64,000 bases of DNA from Paenibacillus sp. (GTDB taxonomy: Bacteria; Bacillota; Bacilli; Paenibacillales; YIM-B00363): NCBI RefSeq assembly GCF_035645195.1, contig NZ_DASQNA010000010.1, forward strand, positions 124,001 to 188,000, in the 5' to 3' direction. The notes beneath the pieces were generated by a model. That model was given only the letters and a program-made list of their open reading frames with translations, was not told where the DNA came from and did not search any database. Positions 1 through 8,468 of the stretch are shown piece by piece; the stretch's first letter is position 1; each line of letters opens with the position of its first letter. The position numbers and the translations under genes were made by a program.

Positions 1-268
1 GGTTGGACAGCCGCCGCATCCGCTCGAACGTGTACGTCTCCGTCCGGTGCTGATCCACGAAGAGGAGGGCGGTCTTCTCCTTGTTCTCTCCCGCGGCGTG
101 GCGGTCGATCAACTCGTACCCCATATTGACCTTCCCTGTTTCGTGCCAGCTGAAAGCGGGATGAACGTCTTCGAACGAAAAATTATTGTATGCGGTTTCA
201 TAATCGGTGACGTGATAGGCTCCCGCTTCGGGCGCCAATCGTTCTCGGCTGTGCTGTATCGTTTCCAT
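1..268 (-). CDS. acsA: Acetyl-CoA synthetase, N-terminal part (cut by window edge)
   Basis: Activates acetate with ATP and CoA to acetyl-CoA in the cytoplasm. Only the first 89 codons are in the window; the rest lies beyond position 1. The ATG is at 266-268, preceded by a GGAGG ribosome site. The translation begins METIQHSRERLAPEAG and contains FSWHETGKVNMGYELIDRHA followed by TALLFVDQHRTETYTFERM, which closely follows the N-terminus of Bacillus AcsA (FSWHETGKLNAAYEAIDRHA). A cre-like site lies just upstream, as expected for a CcpA-controlled acetate gene. The identification is by recalled similarity of the N-terminus; the adenylation core is not visible, so another AMP-forming synthetase is possible but less likely. 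Confidence 0.85.
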   Translation of the reverse strand, partial: METIQHSRERLAPEAGAYHVTDYETAYNNFSFEDVHPAFSWHETGKVNMGYELIDRHAAGENKEKTALLFVDQHRTETYTFERMRRLSN

Positions 269-303
269 GCAGACATCGCCTCCGCGTCTTGATTATCGAT
301 TGC

Positions 304-317
304 TGTAAGCGCTTTAT
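304..317 (-). promoter_or_regulatory. Candidate cre (CcpA) site upstream of acsA
   Basis: TGTAAGCGCTTTAT matches the consensus TGNNARCGNTWNCW at all but one position. It sits about 36 bases upstream of the acsA ATG, in the probable leader or promoter. Bacillus acsA is known to be under CcpA control; binding here is inferred. Confidence 0.5.
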
Positions 318-429
318 CAGCGTATCACAATTGACTGCCGTGCGGAGGCGCAGCGACCCGAAATGCTCGAAAACGCGCGTCAAATACAAAAAATCGAGTT
401 CGAACGGCAACGGCTTCCGCCCACCCCGG

Positions 430-1200
430 TCACAGGCCCTGCAAGCGGTTCATAAACTCCTTGACCGCTCCTCTCGCCAGCGGAATGCGGCTGCGCTTCG
501 CGTCCTTCAGCAAAATATTGTAAGCGCCGTTGAACCACGGCTCCAACTCATCGATGCAGTTCAGGTTGACGAGATTGCTGCGGTGCGTGCGGAAGAACGC
601 CGCGCCGCCCAATTTTTCCTCCAGCTCCTGCAGCGTCAGCTTCGTCGCGTACACCTGCCCGTCCGTCAAGTAGATCCGGGTCCACTTCTCCTCCTTCGCC
701 GCGTAAGCGACGCTCTCCGGGTCCACCACGACCATGCGGCTGCCGTCGTCGATGAGGAGCCGCGGCTTCACGCCTCCCGCCGGGGCTTTCGGCGGCGCGA
801 ACGAGGCGGACGCTCCGGAGGGGTGCGCGCGCCGCGCCGCCGAGAGCCGCTGGCGAACCCGCCGAAGCGTCTGCCGAAGCCGCTCCTCGTCGTACGGCTT
901 CAACAAATAATCCACCGCTTCCAGCCGGAACGCGTCCAGCGCGTATTGTTCGTACGCCGTGGCGAACACGATGTAAGGCGGACGCTCGCTCCGGCGCAGC
1001 CGTTCAGCCGTCTCGACTCCGTCGAAGCCCGGCATATGAATGTCGAGGAAGACGACATCCGGCTCGTGCGCGGCGGCCAATTCCAGCAGCCGCGGCCCGC
1101 TGTCCGCCCACGGCAGCAGCTCGACGTCTTCCTCCTGAGACAACAAGTACAGCAGCTCTTCGCGAGCCAATCGTTCGTCCTCCGCAATCATTACCCTCAT
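430..1200 (-). CDS. lytR: LytTR-family response regulator
   Basis: Cytoplasmic DNA-binding response regulator, partner of the adjacent LytS-type kinase. Of 256 residues, about 1-115 form a receiver domain (acidic pair E7/D8, phospho-acceptor D53 in FLDIHMPG, conserved K101 in LLKPY) and about 150-254 form a LytTR DNA-binding domain (FFRTHRSNLVNL, GAYNILLKDAKRSRIPLAR). A proline/alanine-rich linker joins them. Its ATG overlaps the kinase stop as ATGA, showing translational coupling. LytST-type systems respond to pyruvate or envelope state and control LrgAB/PftAB-type genes in other Firmicutes. No lrgAB lies in the window, so the target is unknown; the nearest downstream gene is acsA. Confidence 0.9.
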   Translation of the reverse strand: MRVMIAEDERLAREELLYLLSQEEDVELLPWADSGPRLLELAAAHEPDVVFLDIHMPGFDGVETAERLRRSERPPYIVFATAYEQYALDAFRLEAVDYLLKPYDEERLRQTLRRVRQRLSAARRAHPSGASASFAPPKAPAGGVKPRLLIDDGSRMVVVDPESVAYAAKEEKWTRIYLTDGQVYATKLTLQELEEKLGGAAFFRTHRSNLVNLNCIDELEPWFNGAYNILLKDAKRSRIPLARGAVKEFMNRLQGL

Positions 1201-2954
1201 GAGCCGTCCCCCTCCCGCTCCCGCGATGCGTCGAATGGAATCGTAAATCGTATAACCGCTCCGCCTTCCGGCGCGTTCGCAAGCCGCAGCCCCGACGCCG
1301 GGCCGAACAGATGGATCAACCGCCGGTTCACGTTATATAACCCGATGCCCGTGCTTCCTCCTCCGGCGGCGGGACGGTCGCCGGGCTCGCCCAGCCGCCC
1401 GGGTTCGAAGCCGACGCCGTTATCCCGCACCTCCACGGCGATGCCGCCCGCAGCCCGCGCGATCTCGATGCGAACCTCGCCGGGGCTCGTGCGGCCCCGA
1501 AATCCGTGCTGGACGCTGTTCTCGACGAGCGGCTGCAGCGTGGAAGGCGGAATGCTCGCCGTCTCGAGCCCGCGCTCACAGGACACCTCGATGGCGAGCC
1601 GATCCTCGAAGCGGATGCGCATCAAGCTGATATACGTTCGGAGATGCTCCAGCTCCTGCGCCAGCGGCACGAGCGGAGACTGCGTCATCGTTAAATTCAT
1701 ACGCAGATACGCCCCTAGCTTCACCGTAATTTGCCGGGCCGCGTTCGGGTCGACGCGGATGAGCGTTACAATCGCGTTCAACGTATTAAACAAGAAATGC
1801 GGATTGATTTGCGCCTGCAGCGCTTTCAGCTCGGCGTCCTTCATCAGCTCCCGCAGCTGCTCGGCCATGGCGAGATCCAGCTGGATGCCGATCAGCTTGC
1901 TAAGGCCTCTAGCGAGCGCCTCCTCTACGGCGCTGATCTGCCGCACGCTCTGGAAATACAGCTTGATCAGCCCCGCCGTCTTCCCCCCGCTGCTGAACGG
2001 AATGACGATCTGCGCGGTGATCGACGGATGATGCGGCTGAATTTGACGTTTGTCGGCGGCGACCAGCACCCGCCCCGTAAGCAGCGCCTCGCGCGAGAGC
2101 TCGGATTGGATCGGCTCCCCTACCACGAACCGCTCCTTCCCGACGCCGACGAAGGCGAGAATGCGCTCCGTGTCCGTCACCGCGACCGAGTTCGCGCGCA
2201 GCTCCCGGTACAGCAGCTCGGCCGTCGCCTCCGCAGTTTCGTACGTCAAGCCGCGTTTCAAATAGGGCAGCACCGATTCGGCGATATACAGCGCTCTCTC
2301 GGTCTCCAAGGCCGCAGCCCGCTCTTGTTCGCGCAGCGCCCCGAGCACCATCGCGACGAATATGCCGAGGCCGACGCTGTTCGCCAGCATCGTCGGAATG
2401 CCGATCGCATCGACGAGGCGAATCGCGGCGTCCGAGGAGCGGTGGGCCACGAGAATCGCTCCCATCGATACAATCGGGAGAAACACCCCGATGAACAGCG
2501 CCTTCATCGGAGCGATGACCCGCTCCTCGTCGAAGAAGCGCCCGATCCAGCCCGACAACAGGCCGATGATCGGCGCCGACACCGCGTCCGGCACGCCCGT
2601 CATCCCGCCGATCCACCAAGCGTGCAGACCTGACAGCAGTCCGGCGAACGTCCCCGCGCGAACGCCTCCGAGCAGGCCGGCCGCGATGATGCCGATCGAC
2701 GCGGAGTCCGCCAGCGCCTGCCCCGGCTCGAGCGGCGCGGTCAAGAAGGTTGTGGCGAACGTCCCTTCGTCCACCGTCACGCCCGCATACGTGCCGGCGA
2801 TGCTGAACAAGCCGAAGAAGATCGCGTACAGCGCCAATCCCGCCGCGTCCGTGCGCCGATCCGGCAGCGTGCGGAATACCGGAATTCTAATGATCATGAA
2901 TGCCAGAATGAGCAACAAGCCCATTCGTTCGAACAGCAGCAGCGTCAGCTGCAT
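1197..2954 (-). CDS. lytS: LytS-type sensor histidine kinase (5TM-5TMR_LYT)
   Basis: Membrane sensor kinase of 585 residues. The order is an N-terminal multi-helix LYT transmembrane module beginning QLTLLLFERMGLLLILAFMI, a GAF-like region around residues 220-340, then the kinase core with LQAQINPHFLFNTLNAI around the phospho-histidine, an N-box (LQPLVENSVQHG), and G-boxes EVRDNGVGF and GIGLYNVNRRL. Two ATG codons lie at 2952-2957. The one at 2954 is preferred because GGAG is then five bases upstream. An in-frame extension to 3077 is arginine-rich and unlike the family, so it was rejected. It overlaps lytR by four bases. The ligand is not evident from sequence; pyruvate is the known signal for some homologues. 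Confidence 0.9.
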   Translation of the reverse strand: MQLTLLLFERMGLLLILAFMIIRIPVFRTLPDRRTDAAGLALYAIFFGLFSIAGTYAGVTVDEGTFATTFLTAPLEPGQALADSASIGIIAAGLLGGVRAGTFAGLLSGLHAWWIGGMTGVPDAVSAPIIGLLSGWIGRFFDEERVIAPMKALFIGVFLPIVSMGAILVAHRSSDAAIRLVDAIGIPTMLANSVGLGIFVAMVLGALREQERAAALETERALYIAESVLPYLKRGLTYETAEATAELLYRELRANSVAVTDTERILAFVGVGKERFVVGEPIQSELSREALLTGRVLVAADKRQIQPHHPSITAQIVIPFSSGGKTAGLIKLYFQSVRQISAVEEALARGLSKLIGIQLDLAMAEQLRELMKDAELKALQAQINPHFLFNTLNAIVTLIRVDPNAARQITVKLGAYLRMNLTMTQSPLVPLAQELEHLRTYISLMRIRFEDRLAIEVSCERGLETASIPPSTLQPLVENSVQHGFRGRTSPGEVRIEIARAAGGIAVEVRDNGVGFEPGRLGEPGDRPAAGGGSTGIGLYNVNRRLIHLFGPASGLRLANAPEGGAVIRFTIPFDASREREGDGS

Positions 2955-3144
2955 CATCGCTCCGCCGCACCTCCGATTCCGCGGCCGTCCGCGGGGATCC
3001 CCCGCGCATACGGCCCGCCTCCGCCCTCTCGCGGACGGAATTGTGCTCAGATTACACGAACTTCCCGCCGAGGGCAAGACGTTCAGAGCGCCGGCGCGCC
3101 ATGCGGAAAACTCCGCCTGTCGCTGTTACCGAGCCTAGATCGAC

Positions 3145-3177
3145 AAAGGCCGCCACCCCTCCCGGGATGGCGGCCTT
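3145..3177 (-). terminator. Rho-independent terminator after smpB
   Basis: The arms GGCCGCCA and TGGCGGCC form a perfect stem and, read on the minus strand, are followed by TTTGTC. It begins eight bases past the smpB stop. Confidence 0.65.
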
Positions 3178-3184
3178 CCGCAAT

Positions 3185-3664
3185 TTAACGAGCTACTTTT
3201 TGACGTTCCTTCAGCGCCCGCTGGATGTCGCGCTGCGCGTCCTTCTTCGCCGCCGACTCGCGCTTGTCGTAATTCTTTTTGCCTTTGCCGAGGCCGACAA
3301 GCATCTTGGCGAAGCCGTTCTTGATATATACCTTCAAAGGGACGATCGTGTACCCTTCCTGCTTCGACAGCCCCAGCAGTTTCGTTATTTCCTTCTTATG
3401 CAGGAGCAGCTTGCGCGCCCTCGTCGGGTCGGACGGGTTGAACCGGTTGCCCTGCTCGAACGGGGAAATATGCATATTGTGGATGAACGCCTCTCCGTTC
3501 CGAATCGTCGCGAACGCATCGGAAATATTCGCTTTGCCGGCCCGGATCGACTTGATCTCCGTGCCCGTCAGCACGATGCCCGCTTCGTACGTTTCCTCGA
3601 TGAAGTAATCGTGGGACGCTTTTCGGTTTTGGGCGAGTTCCTTGCCGTCGTTCTTCTTCGCCAT
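3185..3664 (-). CDS. smpB: SsrA-binding protein SmpB
   Basis: tmRNA partner in trans-translation: it binds the tRNA-like domain of SsrA, delivers it to stalled ribosomes and occupies the decoding site. The 159-residue protein has the family core ([66 protein letters not shown]) and the basic C-terminal tail [20 protein letters not shown]. The ATG at 3662-3664 is chosen over an in-frame extension to 3709 because GGAGGTGG precedes it and homologues start MAKK. The gene is monocistronic with its own terminator. Oddly, it is about 50 kb from ssrA and rnr, although Firmicutes usually keep rnr-smpB-ssrA together. Confidence 0.96.
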   Translation of the reverse strand: MAKKNDGKELAQNRKASHDYFIEETYEAGIVLTGTEIKSIRAGKANISDAFATIRNGEAFIHNMHISPFEQGNRFNPSDPTRARKLLLHKKEITKLLGLSKQEGYTIVPLKVYIKNGFAKMLVGLGKGKKNYDKRESAAKKDAQRDIQRALKERQKVAR

Positions 3665-3765
3665 GAAAGGGTCCACCTCCGCATAAGTTCCGGTATCCCA
3701 TGATACCAACCGCCGCGCGCGAAATCAAGCCGACCGCCGAAACCGCGGGCGGCCGGCAGCGCGTC

Positions 3766-4203
3766 TTAGGGGGTCAAACGGCGGCGGCGGAACTGTTTCC
3801 ACTGAAAATACATGAAGCACCCTAGACAAAATCCGCACAACGCGAGCACGACCGCGACGGTCAGCATGGCGAGGCTGACGTAGGCGAGAACCGTCCAGCC
3901 GAGCGCCGCGGCAATCAGCGTGACGCACAGGAACAGAATGGCCAGCAAGTTGTTGAATCGAAGCAACTCCCGGCTCTCGCTTTTGAGCGAGGCGGGCAGC
4001 AGCGGCGCGAATAAGCGGACGAAGACGTTGTATTTGATGCCTAGCCAACGAGTCATGAGCTGAACGGCCAACGCGACGAGCAGAATCCAAGGCAGCTGGG
4101 CGGCGACGGCGGCGATCACGCACAGCAATATGCCGAGCTGATTGGCGCGCACCCAGTGCAGCGGCACCTCGTCGACGCAATCGAAAGACGAATTCGATGC
4201 CAA
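3766..4203 (-). CDS. DUF4395 membrane protein, TTG start
   Basis: Integral membrane protein of about 145 residues with three to four hydrophobic segments and the diagnostic C-terminal DUF4395 signature LCGFCLGCFMYFQWKQFRRRR, including a Cys-x-x-Cys. The N-terminal VPLHWVRANQ and central LLRFNNLLAILFL also match this family. The start is set at TTG 4201-4203 because a near-perfect AAAGGAGGAG ribosome site lies eight bases upstream, at 4212-4219. The longer in-frame ATG at 4257 has no ribosome site and would add an unlikely hydrophilic leader. The family has no established biochemical role. It stands alone, between smpB and the nitrogen operon. Confidence 0.8.
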   Translation of the reverse strand: MASNSSFDCVDEVPLHWVRANQLGILLCVIAAVAAQLPWILLVALAVQLMTRWLGIKYNVFVRLFAPLLPASLKSESRELLRFNNLLAILFLCVTLIAAALGWTVLAYVSLAMLTVAVVLALCGFCLGCFMYFQWKQFRRRRLTP

Positions 4204-4393
4204 CGCTAACTCCTCCTTTAATGAGCGACACGCGCATTTGCCTTCATCATCGATCATCCGGAGCGAGTTGGCAATAGGGGATTCGGGAATTTTCGAAAAA
4301 AGGCGCGAGAACGTAAGAAAAACTTTTGTCGAAGCAGATACAATGAGAAGCGGCCGCGGTTATGCGAACGTCAAGTTCGAGGACGATCCGGAC

Positions 4394-4423
4394 AAAATAG
4401 CGGAATTCATTGTCCGCTATTTT
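4394..4423. terminator. Bidirectional stem-loop
   Basis: Eleven-base perfect arms (AAAATAGCGGA and TCCGCTATTTT) with an eight-base loop lie in the 378-base gap between the DUF4395 gene and atzF. The A/T ends allow termination in either direction. Apart from this and the next stem-loop, nothing further was recognised in the gap (4204-4581). Confidence 0.5.
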
Positions 4424-4467
4424 CAACGAACCCCCGTACAACGGCGAATAACGGAACGGGCGCAAAC

Positions 4468-4502
4468 GAAAAAGCGACGGAGCAAAAGGCTGCCGTCGCT
4501 TC
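4468..4502 (-). terminator. Terminator of the cyanuric acid/biuret operon
   Basis: The stem AAGCGACGG/CCGTCGCTT has a 12-base loop and is followed on the minus strand by CTTTTTCG. It lies 80 bases past the atzF stop and is the likely operon end. Confidence 0.75.
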
Positions 4503-4581
4503 ATCAACTATACCGCCTTCAACCGGCCGCTCGTCGGGCGTCTTGATCGGCGTATGCAGCGCCAAGAATTGTCCTGACAGC

Positions 4582-6318
4582 TCAGGCGCCTGCGATCGCT
4601 TCCCGCCACCCGCCGCGTTCCGTGACGTCCTCCGCTCCCTGCGCGGCGATCGCTTCGCAGACGAAGCCGGGCACCTCGGTTCCGTCCTGCAGCTCTACTT
4701 TCCCGATGCCGAGCGGCGCCGGAATGCTTGCTGCGAAGACGCCGAACGTCTCGAGCGGCATCTCCCACACTTCGAGCCGCAGCGACGCCCCGCCGGCCGC
4801 CGTCTTGACCAGCCCCGGCTTCGCCGGCTGCGTCGGGAGCTTATACATGCGGTACGCGGCGGCCGTTCGATCCTCCCGAACGAACCGCGCCCGATGCTCC
4901 CGCATCTGCTTCTCGAGCGGCAGCCCGCGCATGTGCAAGCCGCAGACGGCGACGAGCGTCGTCGGCTTCCGCTCGGCCCACAGACGCGCCGCCTCTTCGA
5001 GCAGCCCTTCCCGTCCCGCGCAGGCGAAGAACGTGATGCCGAACGGAACGTCCGGCGCGGCTTCGCCGCTCGGAACGGCGACGGCGCATAGATCGAGCAG
5101 GTTGCAATGGTTCGTGTACAACCCCATCTGGCTGTTCGTCGCGACCGGATCGCGCCGCACCTGCTCCCGCGTCCACGTGCCGCCGCACGTCGGCATCGCC
5201 AGCACGCCGCCGCCGAGCAGCCGCTTCGCTTCGAGCTTCAGCTCCTGCAGGCGATGCATCGCCCGGAAGACGGATGCCGCGTCATGCCGTCCGCCTTCGG
5301 CCGAACCCGAACGAAGCACGCGTTCCGTCACCGGGAATGCCGCTCCCGGGTGCGCTTCGACGAACGCCCCGAGACCCGCCCACCGCTCCGCGACCCACGG
5401 GCCTTCGTACAGCACCGCGGCCGCTTCCGCGAACAGGCCGGCGTCGATCCGCTCCACCGGCACGCCGAGCGATTCCAGCTTCGCGACGGCGGATTCCCAT
5501 GCGGCTTCGTACGCCGCGGCGAACGGGCCGTAGAACGCCAGCGGCCCCTCCGGCACGTACAGCTTCGCCGGCCGCTCCGCCGGCGTCCGCGGGACGCTCC
5601 GCGACCACGGGTCGCCGGCGTCTTCGCCGCGAACGACCGCATCGACGAGCAGCGCGTCTTCCAGGTCGTGCGCGAACGCCGTGACGCAGTCGAGGCTGGC
5701 GCAAGCCGGCACGACGCCCTTCGTCGGCCATGCGCCGACGCTCGGCTTCCAGCCGTACAGCCCGTTCAAGGCGGCCGGCACGCGGCCGGAGCCGGCCGTA
5801 TCGGTGCCGAGCGAGAACGCCGCATGGCCGAGCGCGACCGCCGCCGCCGAGCCCGAGCTCGAGCCGCCGCTGATCAGCTCCGGGCGGAGCGCGTTGTGCG
5901 TCTCTCCGTACGGGCTGCGCACGCCGACGAGACCGGTGGCGAACTGGTCGAGGTTCGCCTTCCCGACCGGAATCGCCCCCGCGGCGACGAGCCGCCGAAC
6001 GACCGCCGCATCCGCTTCCGGGACATACGCGTATTCGGCGCAGGCCGCCGTCGTCGGCACCCCGGCGACGTCGATATTGTCCTTCACCGCGAACGGCACG
6101 CCCCACAGCGGCGCATCCTGCGGATCGATCGCGCGGAGCCGCTCCACATACGGCCGCATCCGCTCCATCGACGGCGGTTCGATCCACACGTTCATCCCCG
6201 CGTCCGCTTCCGCGCGGCGCGCGATTTCCTCCGCGACGGCCTCCGGCGTCAGCTCGCGCTGCGCATACATCCGTTTCAACCAAGAAATCGTGAATTGTTT
6301 CGGTATCGCGACCGCCAT
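4582..6318 (-). CDS. atzF: Allophanate hydrolase
   Basis: Cytoplasmic amidase-signature enzyme that hydrolyses allophanate to ammonia and carbon dioxide, the last step of biuret/cyanuric acid breakdown. The Ser-cisSer-Lys triad is K79, S153 (in SGGSSSGSA) and S177 (in GTDTAGSGR). These have exactly the 74- and 24-residue spacings of Pseudomonas AtzF (K91, S165, S189). The C-terminal 110 residues (YRMYKLPTQPAKPGLVKT, PAPLGIGKVEL, GWREAIAG) match the small allophanate hydrolase C-domain that helps decarboxylate N-carboxycarbamate. Length (578 aa) is normal, and there is no urea carboxylase domain. The ATG at 6318 has GGGTGG upstream. Last gene of the operon, 17 bases after pucR. Confidence 0.93.
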   Translation of the reverse strand: MAVAIPKQFTISWLKRMYAQRELTPEAVAEEIARRAEADAGMNVWIEPPSMERMRPYVERLRAIDPQDAPLWGVPFAVKDNIDVAGVPTTAACAEYAYVPEADAAVVRRLVAAGAIPVGKANLDQFATGLVGVRSPYGETHNALRPELISGGSSSGSAAAVALGHAAFSLGTDTAGSGRVPAALNGLYGWKPSVGAWPTKGVVPACASLDCVTAFAHDLEDALLVDAVVRGEDAGDPWSRSVPRTPAERPAKLYVPEGPLAFYGPFAAAYEAAWESAVAKLESLGVPVERIDAGLFAEAAAVLYEGPWVAERWAGLGAFVEAHPGAAFPVTERVLRSGSAEGGRHDAASVFRAMHRLQELKLEAKRLLGGGVLAMPTCGGTWTREQVRRDPVATNSQMGLYTNHCNLLDLCAVAVPSGEAAPDVPFGITFFACAGREGLLEEAARLWAERKPTTLVAVCGLHMRGLPLEKQMREHRARFVREDRTAAAYRMYKLPTQPAKPGLVKTAAGGASLRLEVWEMPLETFGVFAASIPAPLGIGKVELQDGTEVPGFVCEAIAAQGAEDVTERGGWREAIAGA

Positions 6319-6335
6319 TCGTCCCACCCTTTCTT

Positions 6336-7982
6336 TTATCCGGAGCGCGTAAGCCCTTTGTCTCCGCCCGGCTCCGCGACCGGTCTCATTTCCAGCAGCT
6401 TGACCGCGAGCTGAAGCTGCAGCAGATCGTCACCGTCATCGGCGTCGATGCCGAGCAATTCGAAGACGCGCTCGATCCGGTAGTTGATCGTGTTGTAATG
6501 CGTGAACAGCTCCGCGGCCGTCTTCTTGCCGTTGCGGTTGTTCCGGAAATACGCCTTCAGCGTCTCCAGCAGCATCGTGCCGTTTTTCCGGTCGTATTCG
6601 AGCAGCGGCAGCATAAACCGATCGCGATATTCCAGCACTTCCTCCGACTCGGGCAGCAAATACAGCAGCTGGAAAGCGCCGAGCCGCCCGTAATCGATGA
6701 ACGGCTCCCGGAGATCGCAGATCGCGCTGACGTGCAAAATTTTCTTCGCTTGATGATAGCTGAGATGGACTTGATCCGCCCGTTCGACCTTGTTGCCTAA
6801 ACAGATCGACACTTCGCCCTCCGAGCCGAGCGGCTTCAACTCCGAGCTCAGCGCCTCGATCGCCCGGCGAACGTGCCCTTGCGGCGGGACGGCCGCGACG
6901 AACGCGAACCCGCCTTCCAGCAGCGTCGGTTGGATGCCGTATCCGGAGAGCCGCGATCGAATGCGCTTCACCGCTTGCTGCAGCTGCTTCAGCGGCGGCT
7001 TGCCGGATACCCAGCGCACCGCCCCCGCATAGAAGCCGACTCCCTCTTCGAGCGGCGAGCCGCACGCTTCCGCGCGCAGCTTGACGTCTTCCATCGCGAC
7101 GATGCGGCCGGACAGCCAATCTTGCAAAAACTGATCGATATATTTCGCCTCGACCTCTTTGCGCGCGCTCGCGTTCATCATCTCGAGCCCGACGAGAATG
7201 CCGACCCTCTCGATCGTCAGCTGATCGACGACGGAATGCTCCTGATTCCATTCCAGCAGCACAATCAAACAATGTCCGTACTTATCGTTCACGGACGAAA
7301 TATACGCGCGGACCCGGCGGTCGCCGAAGGTGAGGAAGGTGACGCCGAGCGCGCCTTCGTCCTTCAGCCGCGCCCATGCCATCGGCGCGCCTGCGCGGTT
7401 CGCCGCTTCTTCGGCTTGGGGCGACAGCAGCACATGATCTTCGTCGTCGATCAGAATGACCGGATTGTTCAGCATGCCGTCGAGCGTCCGCAGCACGTCC
7501 TCGATGCTCGCGCCGTGCAGCAGCTGATGCGACAGCTTCTGGAACCGGCTCTGCAGCAAGGACAGCTCGCGCGCCTCCTGCACGAGCACGCGCTCCATAA
7601 TGTCCCGCACGACGTCCGAGAACACGGTCGAAGCCGGCAGCTCGAAAATCGGAAAATCGAGCGCTTCGGCAGCCTCCAGCGCCCGCTTCGGGATTTCGTC
7701 GATGAACCGCTTCGTCTTGATGCCTAGCGCGGCGACGCCGCGCGACGCCAGCGCCGGCACGATGTCCGAAATCGCGTCCGGATCGTCCCGGAACGGAAAC
7801 CCGCTCGTAATGAGAAACTCTCCGGGCCGCACCCAATCGATGACGTCGGGCACTTCCATGACGTTCACGCGGGTGATCGGGCGGTGCAGCCCGTTCGCCC
7901 CCGCCAACACAACCGCTTCCTTGAAATCGGGAATCAGCAGGATGTCCCCGCAAGTGAAGCCAATTTTATTGGGATTCGTCAT
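6336..7982 (-). CDS. PucR-family transcriptional regulator
   Basis: DNA-binding regulator of 548 residues. About residues 8-130 form a PucR-type sensing domain (CGDILLIPDFKEAVVLAGANG, RPGEFLITSGFPF). The middle is GGDEF-like (CLGNKVERADQVHLSYHQAKKIL), and residues 480-535 carry the PucR C-terminal helix-turn-helix (LLETLKAYFRNNRNGKKTAAELFTHYNTINYRIERV). PucR proteins activate purine or ureide catabolic genes, often in response to a pathway intermediate. Encoded inside the operon, it is probably the pathway-specific regulator responding to an intermediate such as biuret or allophanate, layered under global GlnR/TnrA control. GGAGG lies seven bases before the ATG. The effector is inferred, not shown. 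Confidence 0.88.
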   Translation of the reverse strand: MTNPNKIGFTCGDILLIPDFKEAVVLAGANGLHRPITRVNVMEVPDVIDWVRPGEFLITSGFPFRDDPDAISDIVPALASRGVAALGIKTKRFIDEIPKRALEAAEALDFPIFELPASTVFSDVVRDIMERVLVQEARELSLLQSRFQKLSHQLLHGASIEDVLRTLDGMLNNPVILIDDEDHVLLSPQAEEAANRAGAPMAWARLKDEGALGVTFLTFGDRRVRAYISSVNDKYGHCLIVLLEWNQEHSVVDQLTIERVGILVGLEMMNASARKEVEAKYIDQFLQDWLSGRIVAMEDVKLRAEACGSPLEEGVGFYAGAVRWVSGKPPLKQLQQAVKRIRSRLSGYGIQPTLLEGGFAFVAAVPPQGHVRRAIEALSSELKPLGSEGEVSICLGNKVERADQVHLSYHQAKKILHVSAICDLREPFIDYGRLGAFQLLYLLPESEEVLEYRDRFMLPLLEYDRKNGTMLLETLKAYFRNNRNGKKTAAELFTHYNTINYRIERVFELLGIDADDGDDLLQLQLAVKLLEMRPVAEPGGDKGLTRSG

Positions 7983-7996
7983 GGAATCGCCTCCGC

Positions 7997-8434
7997 CTAT
8001 TTTTTATGGGAGTATATATCTTCCACTAGCGTCGTATTGAAGAACGAGTTCACCGGCGCCCCGGCGTCGACCGGCACGAAGATGCTGATTTGCTCGCTCG
8101 GCGAATCGCCGGCATTCGCGACGGAATGCAGCACGCCGGCCGGCACCTGGAACGTGTCCCCCGCTTTGTACGCCTTCCATTCGCCGTTCGGGAGCAGCAG
8201 CTTTACGTTCCCGACCGTAATATGAATAATTTCCACGACGTCGTGGTAATGCGGAAGCACTTGGCCGCCGACGCCGATTTTCTCCCACAATATCGAACTC
8301 ATCCGAATGCCGAGCCCATCCGATTCCTCGGCGGACAAAATTTCGCGGTGGTACAGCTCGATATGGTTCGGCATCAAGTCCCACTTCATCGCGTCGCCGG
8401 TCAGTACCTTCGTTTCGTTCGCTATCGTCGTCAT
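7997..8434 (-). CDS. Small cupin protein in the cyanuric acid/biuret operon
   Basis: Single-domain cupin of 145 residues. The metal-binding set HxH-x3-E-x(n)-H is intact: H62, H64, E68 and H103 (PHYHDVVEIIHI, VPAGVLHSV). It is therefore likely to bind Fe, Mn or Zn. It has no signal peptide and no DNA-binding domain. It lies between the ring-opening amidohydrolase and pucR in the same orientation, so it probably handles a pathway metabolite. Possible roles are decarboxylation or isomerisation of the unstable ring-opened product (1-carboxybiuret), or ligand sensing. No family function can be assigned from sequence; the role is inferred only from context. Confidence 0.8.
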   Translation of the reverse strand: MTTIANETKVLTGDAMKWDLMPNHIELYHREILSAEESDGLGIRMSSILWEKIGVGGQVLPHYHDVVEIIHITVGNVKLLLPNGEWKAYKAGDTFQVPAGVLHSVANAGDSPSEQISIFVPVDAGAPVNSFFNTTLVEDIYSHKK

Positions 8435-8468
8435 GGTTAGGGTTCCTCCCGGTTCTATGTCGTCTGTC

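Noticed and set aside
289-2031. Long plus-strand open frame opposite lytR/lytS
   Set aside because: Arg/Pro-rich antisense reading of high-GC genes with no family resemblance; the minus-strand genes have clear domains.
4582-6318. Generic aspartyl/glutamyl-tRNA amidotransferase subunit A
   Set aside because: Triad spacing and C-terminal domain match allophanate hydrolase, and there are no gatB/gatC partners.
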